42,683 nt of DNA from an uncultured Bacteroidales bacterium (GTDB taxonomy: Bacteria > Bacteroidota > Bacteroidia > Bacteroidales > UBA932): assembly GCA_946185205.1 (NCBI GenBank), contig CAMHIP010000006.1:1-42683 (forward strand), given 5' to 3'. This document shows positions 23,907 through 36,495 of the stretch, piece by piece. The notes under the pieces were generated by a model that searched no databases, was not told the DNA's origin, and saw only the letters and a list, made by a program, of their open reading frames with translations. Position 1 is the first letter of the stretch. Every line of letters begins with the position of its first letter. The translations under genes and the position numbers were made by a program.

Positions 23907-23914
23907 TATATTTG
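23907..23914 (+). promoter_or_regulatory. -7 box (TATATTTG) 5 nt before the GH2 gene
   Basis: TATATTTG lies one base after the xyl terminator T-tract and five bases before the ATG at 23920. The -33 region would fall inside the terminator stem. Initiation at the normal distance predicts a leaderless transcript. Confidence 0.65.
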
Positions 23915-23919
23915 TACGT

Positions 23920-26436
23920 ATGAAACACAAGATACTGATAACCATGCTGCCGCTGCTGGCCCTGCTGGCCGGCGCCTGCGGAAACAGGACCGCCGATGTC
24001 CGGATCGGCGCGGATTTCAATTTCGACTGGCGCTTCACGCTCGGCGACGACCCCGCCTTTGCGGAGCCCGGCTTCAACGATGACACCTGGCGCGAACTGC
24101 ACCTGCCCCACGACTGGAGCGTCGAAGGGCAGTTCTCCGCCGACAATCCCTCGACGCCCAGCGGCGGCGCCCTCCCGGGCGGCATCGGCTGGTACCGCAA
24201 GCATTTCACGGCCCCGGACGGCGTTTTCGGCTCCGACGGGCGGCCGGTCAAGTCGGTGCGCGTGGAGTTTGACGGCGTCTTCATGAACAGCACCGTCTAT
24301 GTGAACGGGCAGGCCCTCGGGACGCGCCCCTACGGCTACAGTTCCTTCTCGTATGACATCACTTCCTGCCTGCGGCCCGGCGACAACCTGATCGCCGTGC
24401 GCTGCGACAACGCCGACCAGCCCAATTCCCGCTGGTACGCCGGCTGCGGCATCTACCGCAATGTCCGGCTGGTCACGACGGAGCCAGTCCACGTGGCGTA
24501 CAACGGCATCTTCGCCCGTGCTACGCAGATTTCGGACGCGGAGGCCACGGTGACCGTGAGCGTCGAGACGGAAGGCTGCGCGCCGGACGCCGTCCTGGAC
24601 TATGAGGTGCGCATCCTGGATGCGCGCGGGCGGGCGGTCGCCGTGGCGAAAGAAGCCGGCGGCCCGGTCTTCGAGACTGCCCTCAAGGTCCGGAATCCCC
24701 ATCGCTGGGACATCGACGACACCTATCTTTATACGGCCCTCGTGACCGTGGCGTCCGGCGGCAGGGAGGATGTGGGCGGAACCCGTTTCGGCATCCGTAC
24801 CACCTCCTGGGACGCCGACAAGGGCTTCTTCCTCAACGGACGTCCGCTCAAGATGCTGGGCGTCTGCCTGCACCACGACATGGGCTGCCTGGGCACGGCC
24901 GTGCACCCGCGCGCCCTCGAGCGTGAGCTGCAGATCCTCAAGGACATGGGCGTCAACGCCATCCGCACCTCCCACAACCCGCCCGCGCCCGAACTGCTCG
25001 ACCTCTGCGACGAGATGGGTTTCGTGGTGATGGACGAGGCCATGGACATGTGGCGCAAGCGCAAGACGCGCTACGACTATGCCCGTTTCTTCGACGAGTG
25101 GCATGTCCGTGACGTACAGGACTTTGTCCGCCGCGACCGCAACCACCCTTCGGTGGTGATGTGGAGCGTGGGCAACGAGATCCTGGAGCAGAGCGATTCG
25201 CGCACCGACGACATCGCCAACCTCACCCCCGAAGAGGCCAACGACCTGCTCAACTTCATCCATTCGCTGAACCAGAGCGACCCCAACGAGAACAATCCCA
25301 ACATCCTGCTGACGCGCCACATGGCGCAGCTCATCCGCGACCTGGACACCACCCGCGCCATCACGGCCGGCTGCAACGGCGTCTGGCCGGGCAACAACCT
25401 GCTGCGCAGCGGCGCCCTGGATGTCTATGGCTTCAACTACCACCCGCAGCTGTACGATTCCTGCCGCGTCTGGTTCCCGGGCAAGCCGCTGCTCGGTTCG
25501 GAGACGGTGTCGTCGCTCAACAGCCGGGGCATCTATTTCCAGCCCTCCACCCGCAAGGTCAAACTGCCCAGCCGCGGCTGGCAGTACACCGCCGAGGGCG
25601 AAGTGGACTGGGGACATCAGGTCACGGCCTATGACGCCTGCAGCGCCCCGTGGGCGGATTTCCACGAAGATGCCTGGATCGCCGTGCGCGACCGCGACTT
25701 CATCGCCGGGACCTTCATCTGGACCGGTTTCGACTACCTGGGCGAGCCGACGCCGTACGGCTGGCCGTCGCGCAGCTCCTATTTCGGCGTGGTCGATCTG
25801 GCCGGTTTCCCGAAGGACGCCTACTGGCTCTACCAGTCCGAGTGGACGGACAAGACCGTGCTGCACCTCTTCCCGCACTGGAACTGGGAGGAAGGCGAGC
25901 CGGTCGATATCTGGGCCTACTACAACAACGCCGACGAGGTGGAACTCTTCGTCAACGGCAGCTCCTGGGGCCGTCAGTCCAAGACGCGCGACGTGCTCCA
26001 TGTCCAGTGGAACGCCGTGCCTTTCCAGCCCGGCAAGATCGAGGTGGTGTCCTACAAGGACGGGAAGGAAGTGGCCCGGGAAGCCCGCTACACGGCCGGC
26101 GAGCCGGTCTCGCTGCGCCTGACGCCCGACCGGACGGTCATCGACGCCGACGGGTATGACCTGTCCTACGTCACCGTGGAGGCCCTGGATGCCGACGGGC
26201 GCGTGGTGCCTACGGCCGACGACATGCTGCATTTCAGCGTGGCGGGGGCCGGTGAACTGGTGGGCGTGGACAACGGCAACGCCGCCGATACGCTTTCGCT
26301 CAAGGGCCGCGACAAGGCCCTGTTCAGCGGCAAGGCCCTGGCCGTCGTCCGCTCCCTGCGGGGGCAGGCCGGCACGGCTACGCTGAGCGTCTCTTCCGAT
26401 TTCGCTTCCGTCAAGACCAACATTGTTACCCGATAG
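23920..26436 (+). CDS. GH2 glycoside hydrolase lipoprotein (beta-galactosidase-like)
   Basis: 838 residues. The start is placed at 23920, giving a lipoprotein signal (MKHKILITMLPLLALLAGAC, Cys20); codons further upstream belong to the terminator. Domain order: sugar-binding jelly roll (about 28-195), Ig-like domain (200-295), TIM barrel (300-600) with acid/base E420 in SVGNEILEQ and nucleophile E528 in LLGSETVSS, a DUF4982-type domain (HWNWEEGEPVDIWAYYNNAD, about 650-700), and a GH2 C5-like domain (LRLTPDRTVIDADGYD). Beta-galactosidase is the family default; beta-glucuronidase or xylosidase-like activity cannot be excluded. It acts in the periplasm or on the surface. Position after the xyl operon is suggestive, but it has its own promoter. 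Confidence 0.9.
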   Translation: MKHKILITMLPLLALLAGACGNRTADVRIGADFNFDWRFTLGDDPAFAEPGFNDDTWRELHLPHDWSVEGQFSADNPSTPSGGALPGGIGWYRKHFTAPDGVFGSDGRPVKSVRVEFDGVFMNSTVYVNGQALGTRPYGYSSFSYDITSCLRPGDNLIAVRCDNADQPNSRWYAGCGIYRNVRLVTTEPVHVAYNGIFARATQISDAEATVTVSVETEGCAPDAVLDYEVRILDARGRAVAVAKEAGGPVFETALKVRNPHRWDIDDTYLYTALVTVASGGREDVGGTRFGIRTTSWDADKGFFLNGRPLKMLGVCLHHDMGCLGTAVHPRALERELQILKDMGVNAIRTSHNPPAPELLDLCDEMGFVVMDEAMDMWRKRKTRYDYARFFDEWHVRDVQDFVRRDRNHPSVVMWSVGNEILEQSDSRTDDIANLTPEEANDLLNFIHSLNQSDPNENNPNILLTRHMAQLIRDLDTTRAITAGCNGVWPGNNLLRSGALDVYGFNYHPQLYDSCRVWFPGKPLLGSETVSSLNSRGIYFQPSTRKVKLPSRGWQYTAEGEVDWGHQVTAYDACSAPWADFHEDAWIAVRDRDFIAGTFIWTGFDYLGEPTPYGWPSRSSYFGVVDLAGFPKDAYWLYQSEWTDKTVLHLFPHWNWEEGEPVDIWAYYNNADEVELFVNGSSWGRQSKTRDVLHVQWNAVPFQPGKIEVVSYKDGKEVAREARYTAGEPVSLRLTPDRTVIDADGYDLSYVTVEALDADGRVVPTADDMLHFSVAGAGELVGVDNGNAADTLSLKGRDKALFSGKALAVVRSLRGQAGTATLSVSSDFASVKTNIVTR

Positions 26437-26440
26437 CTTT

Positions 26441-27889
26441 ATGTACGACCAGCTTTTCCTCCGGGAAGAAGCCGCACGCTGCCTGCTCTGTGCGGACGCT
26501 CCCTGCACCCGCGCCTGCCGGCAGGGCGATCCCGCCCGCGCCGTGCGCGCCCTCCGTTTCGACAATGCCGCGCTCGCCGGGCGCTGGCTGGCTCCCTGCT
26601 CCGCAGACGACCTGGCGGCCGCCGAAGCCGCCTGTATCCATTATGACCGGCCGGTGCGCCTGCGCGAGATCGCACGCGCCCTGCCCGCTCCCGCTCCGGA
26701 GAAGGAGGCCTCGCTGGCGATCGACTTCTGCGGCCTGCCCTGCGAGAATCCCTTCTTCCTCGCTTCGTCGGCCATCTGCACCAACTACGAGATGGTCGCC
26801 GCCGCGCTGGAGGCCGGCTGGGCCGGCGTCTTCTACAAGACCATCTGCCTGCAGGAGATCCGCGAGGTCTCGCCGCGCTTCGATGCCGTACACGACGCCG
26901 GGCGCGGGTTCGCCGGTTTCCGCAACATGGAGCAGCTCTCCGAGAACCCGCCCGCAAAGGACTTCGGCATTCTGCACCGGCTCAAGCAGACCTACCCGTC
27001 CAAGATCATCGTGGCCTCCATCATGGGCAATACCGACAGCGAGTGGATCGAGCTGGCCAAGCGGGCCGAAACCGCGGGCGTGGATGCGGTCGAGCTGAAC
27101 TTTTCCTGCCCGCAGATGCGCCTGGCGGGCATGGGCAGCGACGTGGGACAGAACGCCGAGCTGGTCACGTACTACACGGCCATCGTCAAGAATGCCGTTT
27201 CCATCCCCGTCATTCCCAAGATGACGCCCAACATCGCCACGATGACATCCGTCGCGATGGGGGCGTATTTCGCCGGGGCGGACGGCATCTCCGCGATCAA
27301 CACCATCAAGTCCGTGACGCTGGGGGAGGACGCCGAAGTGGACGGGAAGTTCACGATTTCCGGCTATTCCGGCCGGGCGGTCAAGCCCGTGGCGCTCCGC
27401 TTCATCGTGGAAATGGCCAAGAACAGCGTCATGAAGAACCTGCAGCTCAGCGGCATCGGCGGTATCGAGACCTGGCGCGATGCGTTGGAATTCATCCAGC
27501 TGGGCTGCCGCAACGTGCAGGTGTGCACGGCCGTCATGCAGTACGGCTACCGCATCATCGACGACCTGGTCGCGGGACTCAGGCAGTGGATGGGGGAGAA
27601 CGGCGTGGCGCAGCTCGCCGACACGGTGGGCAGCCGGCTGGACGCCTTCGCGCCCCCTGCCGAACTGGACCGGGATTCGATGGTCTTCCCGGTCATCGAC
27701 AGGGACGTGTGCGTCGGCTGCGGCCGCTGCTACCTTTCCTGCCGGGACGGCGGCCATCAGGCCATCTCCTTCGGCGAAGACCGCCGGCCGCACGTCATCG
27801 GGACCAAGTGCGTCGGCTGCCATCTCTGCCGGCTGGTCTGCCCGACCGGCGCCATCGGCCCGGCGAAGCGGATCCCCAAGCGCAGCTGA
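26441..27889 (+). CDS. preA: PreA-like dihydropyrimidine dehydrogenase with extra N-terminal Fe-S domain
   Basis: 482 residues from ATG 26441; a TTG 18 bp upstream lies within GH2. Residues 1-75 carry C14-x2-C17-x4-C22-x3-C26 (CLLCADAPCTRAC), resembling the Fe-S domain that begins PreT/GltD-type partners. Residues about 85-395 are the FMN-binding dihydroorotate-dehydrogenase-like domain, very close to E. coli PreA (NFSCPQM, GMGSDVGQ, SGYSGRAVKPVALRFI, GIGGIETWRDA, MQYGYRI). Two 4Fe-4S motifs end the protein (CVGCGRCYLSC and CVGCHLCRLVC). PreA with PreT reduces uracil and thymine using NADH. No PreT flavoprotein gene is in the window. It starts 4 nt after GH2. Confidence 0.88.
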   Translation: MYDQLFLREEAARCLLCADAPCTRACRQGDPARAVRALRFDNAALAGRWLAPCSADDLAAAEAACIHYDRPVRLREIARALPAPAPEKEASLAIDFCGLPCENPFFLASSAICTNYEMVAAALEAGWAGVFYKTICLQEIREVSPRFDAVHDAGRGFAGFRNMEQLSENPPAKDFGILHRLKQTYPSKIIVASIMGNTDSEWIELAKRAETAGVDAVELNFSCPQMRLAGMGSDVGQNAELVTYYTAIVKNAVSIPVIPKMTPNIATMTSVAMGAYFAGADGISAINTIKSVTLGEDAEVDGKFTISGYSGRAVKPVALRFIVEMAKNSVMKNLQLSGIGGIETWRDALEFIQLGCRNVQVCTAVMQYGYRIIDDLVAGLRQWMGENGVAQLADTVGSRLDAFAPPAELDRDSMVFPVIDRDVCVGCGRCYLSCRDGGHQAISFGEDRRPHVIGTKCVGCHLCRLVCPTGAIGPAKRIPKRS

Positions 27890-27911
27890 CAGAAGGCGGC
27901 CGGGCAGAGTT

Positions 27912-27943
27912 TTTGCAGAAGACAGGACAATTCATTATCTTTG
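27912..27943 (+). promoter_or_regulatory. secA promoter (TTTG - 20 nt - TATCTTTG)
   Basis: TTTG at 27912-27915 and TATCTTTG at 27936-27943 match both Bacteroidota promoter elements with 20-nt spacing, the best full match in the window. The leader to the secA ATG is 58 nt. Confidence 0.8.
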
Positions 27944-27951
27944 CACGATTA

Positions 27952-27981
27952 CGCGCCTGTGCGCGCATGGATGAATTGTAG
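27952..27981 (+). promoter_or_regulatory. secA leader: stem-loop and 4-codon mini-ORF
   Basis: CGCGC (27952-27956) pairs with GCGCG (27961-27965) over a CTGT loop. One base later ATG-GAT-GAA-TTG-TAG (27967-27981) encodes Met-Asp-Glu-Leu. It could be a translated leader affecting secA expression, or chance. Confidence 0.3.
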
Positions 27982-28001
27982 AAAATAAAAATACTGAAAA
28001 A

Positions 28002-31277
<3,276 letters not shown>

Positions 31278-31289
31278 ACTCCGCAGTCT

Positions 31290-31841
31290 ATGAATTTCAG
31301 CAAGAATCTCAATGTGAATAAAAGCTCCAAGCCAGTGGAACAGAATGTAAACGACGTCAGCAGGATCTCCCAGGGTGCAGCCATCCGGGGCGATCTGTCT
31401 TCGTCCACCGACATCCGCGTTGACGGTCAGGTGGATGGTACCCTCTTCTCCGAAGGCAAGGTGGTGGTGGGCGAGTCCGCCCGCCTCTCAGGCAAGCTGT
31501 TCGCTACGAATATCGATTTCTGGGGCAAGATGGACGGAGATATCTTCGTCAAGGACACGCTCTCGCTCAAGAGTTCATCCGTGGTCAACGGCAACATCCA
31601 TGTCCGCCGGATCCAGGTGGAGATGGGCGCCCAGATCAACGGTTCCTTCAAGATGATCTCCGAGCAGGAATACGATCAGCTGGTCTCCACGATGGTGCGC
31701 AGGACCGAACCCGCTCCGGCCAAGCCGGCCGCCAAGTCCGGTTTGAACCCCTTCGCGCCGAAGCCGTCCGCCCCGAAGCCGTCCGCGTCCAAGGCGGCCC
31801 CGAAGGCGGAACCCGCTGCCGAGACGCCGGTGGCTTCGTAG
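31290..31841 (+). CDS. Bactofilin
   Basis: 183 residues. The central region (about 25-125) is the bactofilin beta-helix: ISQGAAIRGDLSSSTDIRVD, GQVDGTLFSEGKVVVGESA, NGNIHVRRIQVEMGAQINGS. Bactofilins polymerise without nucleotide into cytoskeletal filaments that position cell-wall or surface machinery. The tail (140-183) is rich in Pro, Ala and Lys and contains a short tandem repeat (PSAPKPSA from two 15-bp copies near 31760-31790), probably disordered. It is co-transcribed with secA and followed by a bidirectional terminator. No M23 peptidase, a common neighbour, is present. Confidence 0.9.
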   Translation: MNFSKNLNVNKSSKPVEQNVNDVSRISQGAAIRGDLSSSTDIRVDGQVDGTLFSEGKVVVGESARLSGKLFATNIDFWGKMDGDIFVKDTLSLKSSSVVNGNIHVRRIQVEMGAQINGSFKMISEQEYDQLVSTMVRRTEPAPAKPAAKSGLNPFAPKPSAPKPSASKAAPKAEPAAETPVAS

Positions 31842-31857
31842 ACCCGCCTGTCCGGAA

Positions 31858-31900
31858 GAAAAAAGGAACTGCCCCCAAGCCGGGGGCAGTTCCTTTTTTC
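31858..31900. terminator. Bidirectional terminator between bactofilin and glnS
   Basis: A perfect 19-bp stem, 31858-31876 with 31882-31900, loop AAGCC. One arm starts with six A and the other ends with six T, so it gives a GC-rich hairpin plus T-tract in both directions. It serves the two convergent genes. Confidence 0.95.
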
Positions 31901-31917
31901 TGCTGGATGTCAGCGGA

Positions 31918-33573
<1,656 letters not shown>

Positions 33574-33589
33574 ACTTTGTAAGTGTCGC

Positions 33590-33674
33590 CGATGATCAGG
33601 CTGCCGCACCCCCTCCCTGTTGCTTTGCAACCCTACCCGGGAAAACGGTCGGGGGTGCGGCAGCCTGATCATCG
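33590..33674. repeat. Perfect 24-bp inverted repeat in the glnS leader
   Basis: Bases 33590-33613 are the exact reverse complement of 33651-33674; the 37-nt loop contains TTGC/GCAA and ACCCGGG. It occupies most of the 162-bp gap 33574-33735 between glnS and yicC. In glnS mRNA it would form a very stable hairpin ending 16 nt before the start codon. It could be a regulatory leader or a small palindromic mobile element. It is not a T-box by position or sequence. Confidence 0.9.
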
Positions 33675-33685
33675 TTTAAATCGTG

Positions 33686-33693
33686 CAAATTTA
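33686..33693 (-). promoter_or_regulatory. -7 box (TAAATTTG) for glnS
   Basis: Minus-strand TAAATTTG, 112 nt before the glnS ATG, just upstream of the inverted repeat, which would be transcribed. It mirrors the yicC box 12 nt away; nine bases (GCAAATTTA) are identical in opposite orientation. Confidence 0.65.
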
Positions 33694-33705
33694 CGAATTA
33701 ATCCT

Positions 33706-33713
33706 TAAATTTG
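33706..33713 (+). promoter_or_regulatory. -7 box (TAAATTTG) for yicC
   Basis: TAAATTTG ends 22 nt before the yicC ATG at 33736. Its -33 position overlaps the glnS -7 box on the other strand. Confidence 0.65.
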
Positions 33714-33735
33714 CGAACTTAATAAGAAGCTGACG

Positions 33736-34611
33736 ATGATTAAATCGATGACCGGCTACGGCAAAGGTATTGCCGAGCTCACCACGGGGCGGCTGACCCT
33801 CGAGATCCGCACCCTCAACGGCAAGAACTGTGATATCAACATCAAGTCCCCGCTCCTCCCCAAGGACCGGGAGCTGGAGGTGCGCAAACTTTTGACCGAG
33901 CGGCTGCAGCGCGGCACGGTGGATCTGCTGCTGACCTTCGAGCCCAAGGCGGGCGCCGCGGCGCGCCAGATCGATGCGGCGTTGGTGGAGAATTATTTCC
34001 GGCAGATCCATGCCATCGGCTGCAAGGTGGGCATCGCGATGCCCAAGGCCGACTACCTCGAGGCCATCCTGCGCTTCCCGGACGTGTTCGAGGGGGGCAA
34101 GCAGGAGGTCCTTCCCGAAGGGGAGTGGCCGGCCGTGCAGGCGGCGCTGGAGTCGGCGCTGACGGCGCTGGACGCCTTCCGCAGCCGCGAGGGTGCCGCG
34201 CTCTATGCCGACGTGACCGGCCGCGTGAAGACCATCCTCGCCCTCTATGACGAGGTCGAATCGCATGAGCAGGAGCGCCTGGAAGCCGTCCGGGAGCGTA
34301 TCCTCAAGGCCGCGGAGGAGCTGCAGGTCAAGCTGGACAAGGAGCGCTTCGAGCAGGAGATGATCTTCTACCTGGAGAAACTGGACATCAATGAAGAGAA
34401 GGTCCGCCTGCGCCAGCACTGCAAGTACTTCATGGATACCATCGACGGCGAGCCGTATCCCGGCAAGAAGCTCGGCTTCATCATCCAGGAAATGGGCCGC
34501 GAGATCAATACCACCGGCTCCAAGGCCAACCACGCGGAGATCCAGAAACTCGTCGTCCGCATGAAGGACGAACTCGAAAAGATCCGCGAGCAGTCGATGA
34601 ATATCCTCTAG
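33736..34611 (+). CDS. yicC: YicC-family endoribonuclease
   Basis: 291 residues, the usual length. It starts with the hallmark MIKSMTGYGKG and contains the YicC_N domain (about 1-155, including VEIRTLNGKNCDI-like LEIRTLNGKNCDINIKSP) and the C-terminal DUF1732 domain ending FIIQEMGREINTTGSKANHA. YicC proteins are RNases implicated in small-RNA turnover in E. coli; the role in Bacteroidota is untested. It is a single-gene unit divergent from glnS, and its stop shares CTAG (34608-34611) with the ABC-F gene. Confidence 0.93.
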   Translation: MIKSMTGYGKGIAELTTGRLTLEIRTLNGKNCDINIKSPLLPKDRELEVRKLLTERLQRGTVDLLLTFEPKAGAAARQIDAALVENYFRQIHAIGCKVGIAMPKADYLEAILRFPDVFEGGKQEVLPEGEWPAVQAALESALTALDAFRSREGAALYADVTGRVKTILALYDEVESHEQERLEAVRERILKAAEELQVKLDKERFEQEMIFYLEKLDINEEKVRLRQHCKYFMDTIDGEPYPGKKLGFIIQEMGREINTTGSKANHAEIQKLVVRMKDELEKIREQSMNIL

Positions 34612-36494
34612 TCCGAGAGTTCCAGCCAGCGCTCTTCGCGGCGGCTGATCTCGTCCATAAGGGTCTGGATGCGCTCGGAGGCCGACTGGAGTTCGGTGTA
34701 GGGGAGTGCGCCGGAGGACATGCGGGCTTCGAGCTCCGCTTTTTCGGCTTCGAGTTGCGGCAATTCGGCTTCGATCGCCTCCAGTTCGCGCTGCTCCTTC
34801 CAGGTGAGTTTGCGGGGCTTGGCCGCCCCCCTGCGGGCAGACGGGAAGCGGCCCGGATTGCCTGCGTCTCGGCTTCCATCCTCGCTTTCCGCTGACGCGG
34901 AAACCGGATCCGACGCCACGGATCCTGCTGCGGCTGAGCCTTCGCCGTCAGGCAACGCCGGCGCCGCTTTTTCCCCGTCTGCCCGCAGGGCGGCGGCCTT
35001 CTTGCGCTGTGCCTCCACGTCGCGGATGTAGGCGCGGTACTCGGAGAACTTGCCGATGAAATCCTTGACGTGGCCCCCGCCGGTGAAGACCAGCAGGTGC
35101 TCCGTCACGCGGTCCAGGAAATGCCGGTCGTGGCTGACGATGAGCAGACTCCCGGCAAACTCCTTCAGATACTCCTCCAGGATGTTCAGCGTCACGATGT
35201 CCAGGTCGTTGGTAGGCTCGTCGAGGATGAGCAGGTTGGGCTCCTGCATCAGGATCGTCAGCAGGTAGAGCCGCCGCTTCTCGCCGCCCGAAAGACGCTC
35301 CACCCGCGTGGAGAGCATGTCGTGCGGAAACAGGAAACGCCCCAGCAGGCGCGTGTCGGGCACGATGTCCAGCACCGTGTCGCCCGGCCGGAACTCCATG
35401 CCCTGCTGGCGGTAATAGCCGATTTTCAGCGTCTCGCCCCGGTCGATGACCCCGCTGTCGGGCTCCAGGGCTCCGGTCAGCAGGTCCAGGAAGGTGCTCT
35501 TCCCGACACCGTTGCGCCCCACGATGCCGATCTTGTCCATCCGCTGGAAATTGTAGGTAAAGTCCTTCAGCATCGGGATGCCTTCCCAGTCGTAGCAGAC
35601 GTCCCGGCAGTTGATGATTTTCCCGCCCAGGCGCGAAGCGGCGCCCACGCCTTCGAAACTGACCTGCTGCGTGCGATAGACCTGCGCGGCGCGGTCCGCG
35701 AGCTCGTGGAAGGCGTCGATCCGGTACTGGGCCTTGCCGCTGCGGGCGCAGGGCGTGGCGTGGATCCATTCCAGCTCGCGCCGCAGGAGGTTGCGGACCT
35801 TGTCGGTCTCGGCGTTGTAGTGGGCGATGCGCTCCTCGCGCTTCTCCAGGTAGTTCTGGTAGTTGCCTTTATAGGTATAGACGGCGCCGTGGTCCAGCTC
35901 CATCACGGTGTTGCACACGCGGTCCAGGAAATAACGGTCGTGCGTGACCATCAGCAGGGTGCAGCGGCTGCGCTTCAGGTATCCTTCGAGGAACTCGATG
36001 GCCTCGATGTCGAGGTGGTTGGTGGGCTCGTCCAGGATGAGGAAATCGGCTTGCAGGGCAAGCAACTCGCTGAGCGCCACGCGCTTGACTTCGCCTCCGG
36101 AGAGGGCCGACATGGGCTTGGCGAAATCCGGCAGGCGGAAGTTGGTCAGGAATTCCCGGACGCGCTGGCGGTAGTCGCGCCGCTCCTCGTCGTGCCAGGC
36201 GGCCGTGAGCGGGGTGCTGTGGCGCAGGATCTGCTCCTCGACGGACAGGCCGGGATCGTAGTCGTACTCCTGCTGCAGGAAGGCGATGCGGATGTCTTTC
36301 AGGAAGAGGATGCGCCCGCCGGAATCGGACTTGTCCTGCCCGGCGAGGATGCGCAGCAGCGTCGTCTTGCCCGTGCCGTTGGGCGCGATCAGGGCGATCT
36401 TGTCGCCTTCGTTGATATTGAACCCGATGTGCTCGAAGAGCACCTTGGGCCCGTAGGATTTGGAGATGTTCTCGATCTGCAGATAGCTGGGCAT
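34608..36494 (-). CDS. ABC-F ATPase (Uup-like) with inserted linker
   Basis: 628 residues, soluble, with two ATPase domains and no membrane segment. First domain: Walker A APNGTGKTT (38-45), signature LSGGEVKRVAL, Walker B LILDEPTNHLD. Second: GRNGVGKST, LSGGEKRRLYL, LILDEPTNDLD. After the second domain comes a linker and the C-terminal coiled coil (WKEQRELEAIEAELPQLEAE). ABC-F proteins act on ribosomes or, for Uup, in ribosome and DNA-related processes. Residues about 502-555 of the linker are encoded by a 162-bp palindromic DNA element and are low-complexity (Ala, Gly, Ser, Asp). It lies 1 nt downstream of the ROK gene. Confidence 0.93.
   Translation of the reverse strand: MPSYLQIENISKSYGPKVLFEHIGFNINEGDKIALIAPNGTGKTTLLRILAGQDKSDSGGRILFLKDIRIAFLQQEYDYDPGLSVEEQILRHSTPLTAAWHDEERRDYRQRVREFLTNFRLPDFAKPMSALSGGEVKRVALSELLALQADFLILDEPTNHLDIEAIEFLEGYLKRSRCTLLMVTHDRYFLDRVCNTVMELDHGAVYTYKGNYQNYLEKREERIAHYNAETDKVRNLLRRELEWIHATPCARSGKAQYRIDAFHELADRAAQVYRTQQVSFEGVGAASRLGGKIINCRDVCYDWEGIPMLKDFTYNFQRMDKIGIVGRNGVGKSTFLDLLTGALEPDSGVIDRGETLKIGYYRQQGMEFRPGDTVLDIVPDTRLLGRFLFPHDMLSTRVERLSGGEKRRLYLLTILMQEPNLLILDEPTNDLDIVTLNILEEYLKEFAGSLLIVSHDRHFLDRVTEHLLVFTGGGHVKDFIGKFSEYRAYIRDVEAQRKKAAALRADGEKAAPALPDGEGSAAAGSVASDPVSASAESEDGSRDAGNPGRFPSARRGAAKPRKLTWKEQRELEAIEAELPQLEAEKAELEARMSSGALPYTELQSASERIQTLMDEISRREERWLELSD
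34829..34990. repeat. 162-bp palindromic element in frame inside the ABC-F gene
   Basis: A perfect 17-bp inverted repeat (34829-34845 and 34974-34990) is extended inward by further matching blocks: AAGCGGC (34846-34852)/GCCGCTT (34963-34969), CCGG/CCGG, and TTGCCTG (34858-34864)/CAGGCAA (34949-34955), 35 paired bases with small bulges. Inside are a 7-bp hairpin TTTCCGC/GCGGAAA (34886-34903) and two GGATCC sites. The length is exactly 54 codons, keeping the frame. Confidence 0.85.
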
Positions 36495-36495
36495 A

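Noticed and set aside
27140..27180. Loss of the dihydropyrimidine dehydrogenase catalytic Cys (GMGSDVGQ)
   Set aside because: As far as I recall, E. coli PreA has the same GSDVGQ sequence, so it is a family feature rather than a defect of this gene.
31755..31795. Tandem repeat in bactofilin as a phase-variation tract
   Set aside because: Only two 15-bp copies are present and the unit keeps the frame, so length change would not switch the gene.
33590..33674. T-box riboswitch upstream of glnS
   Set aside because: No specifier-loop or T-box sequence is seen, and T-boxes are not a feature of Bacteroidota.
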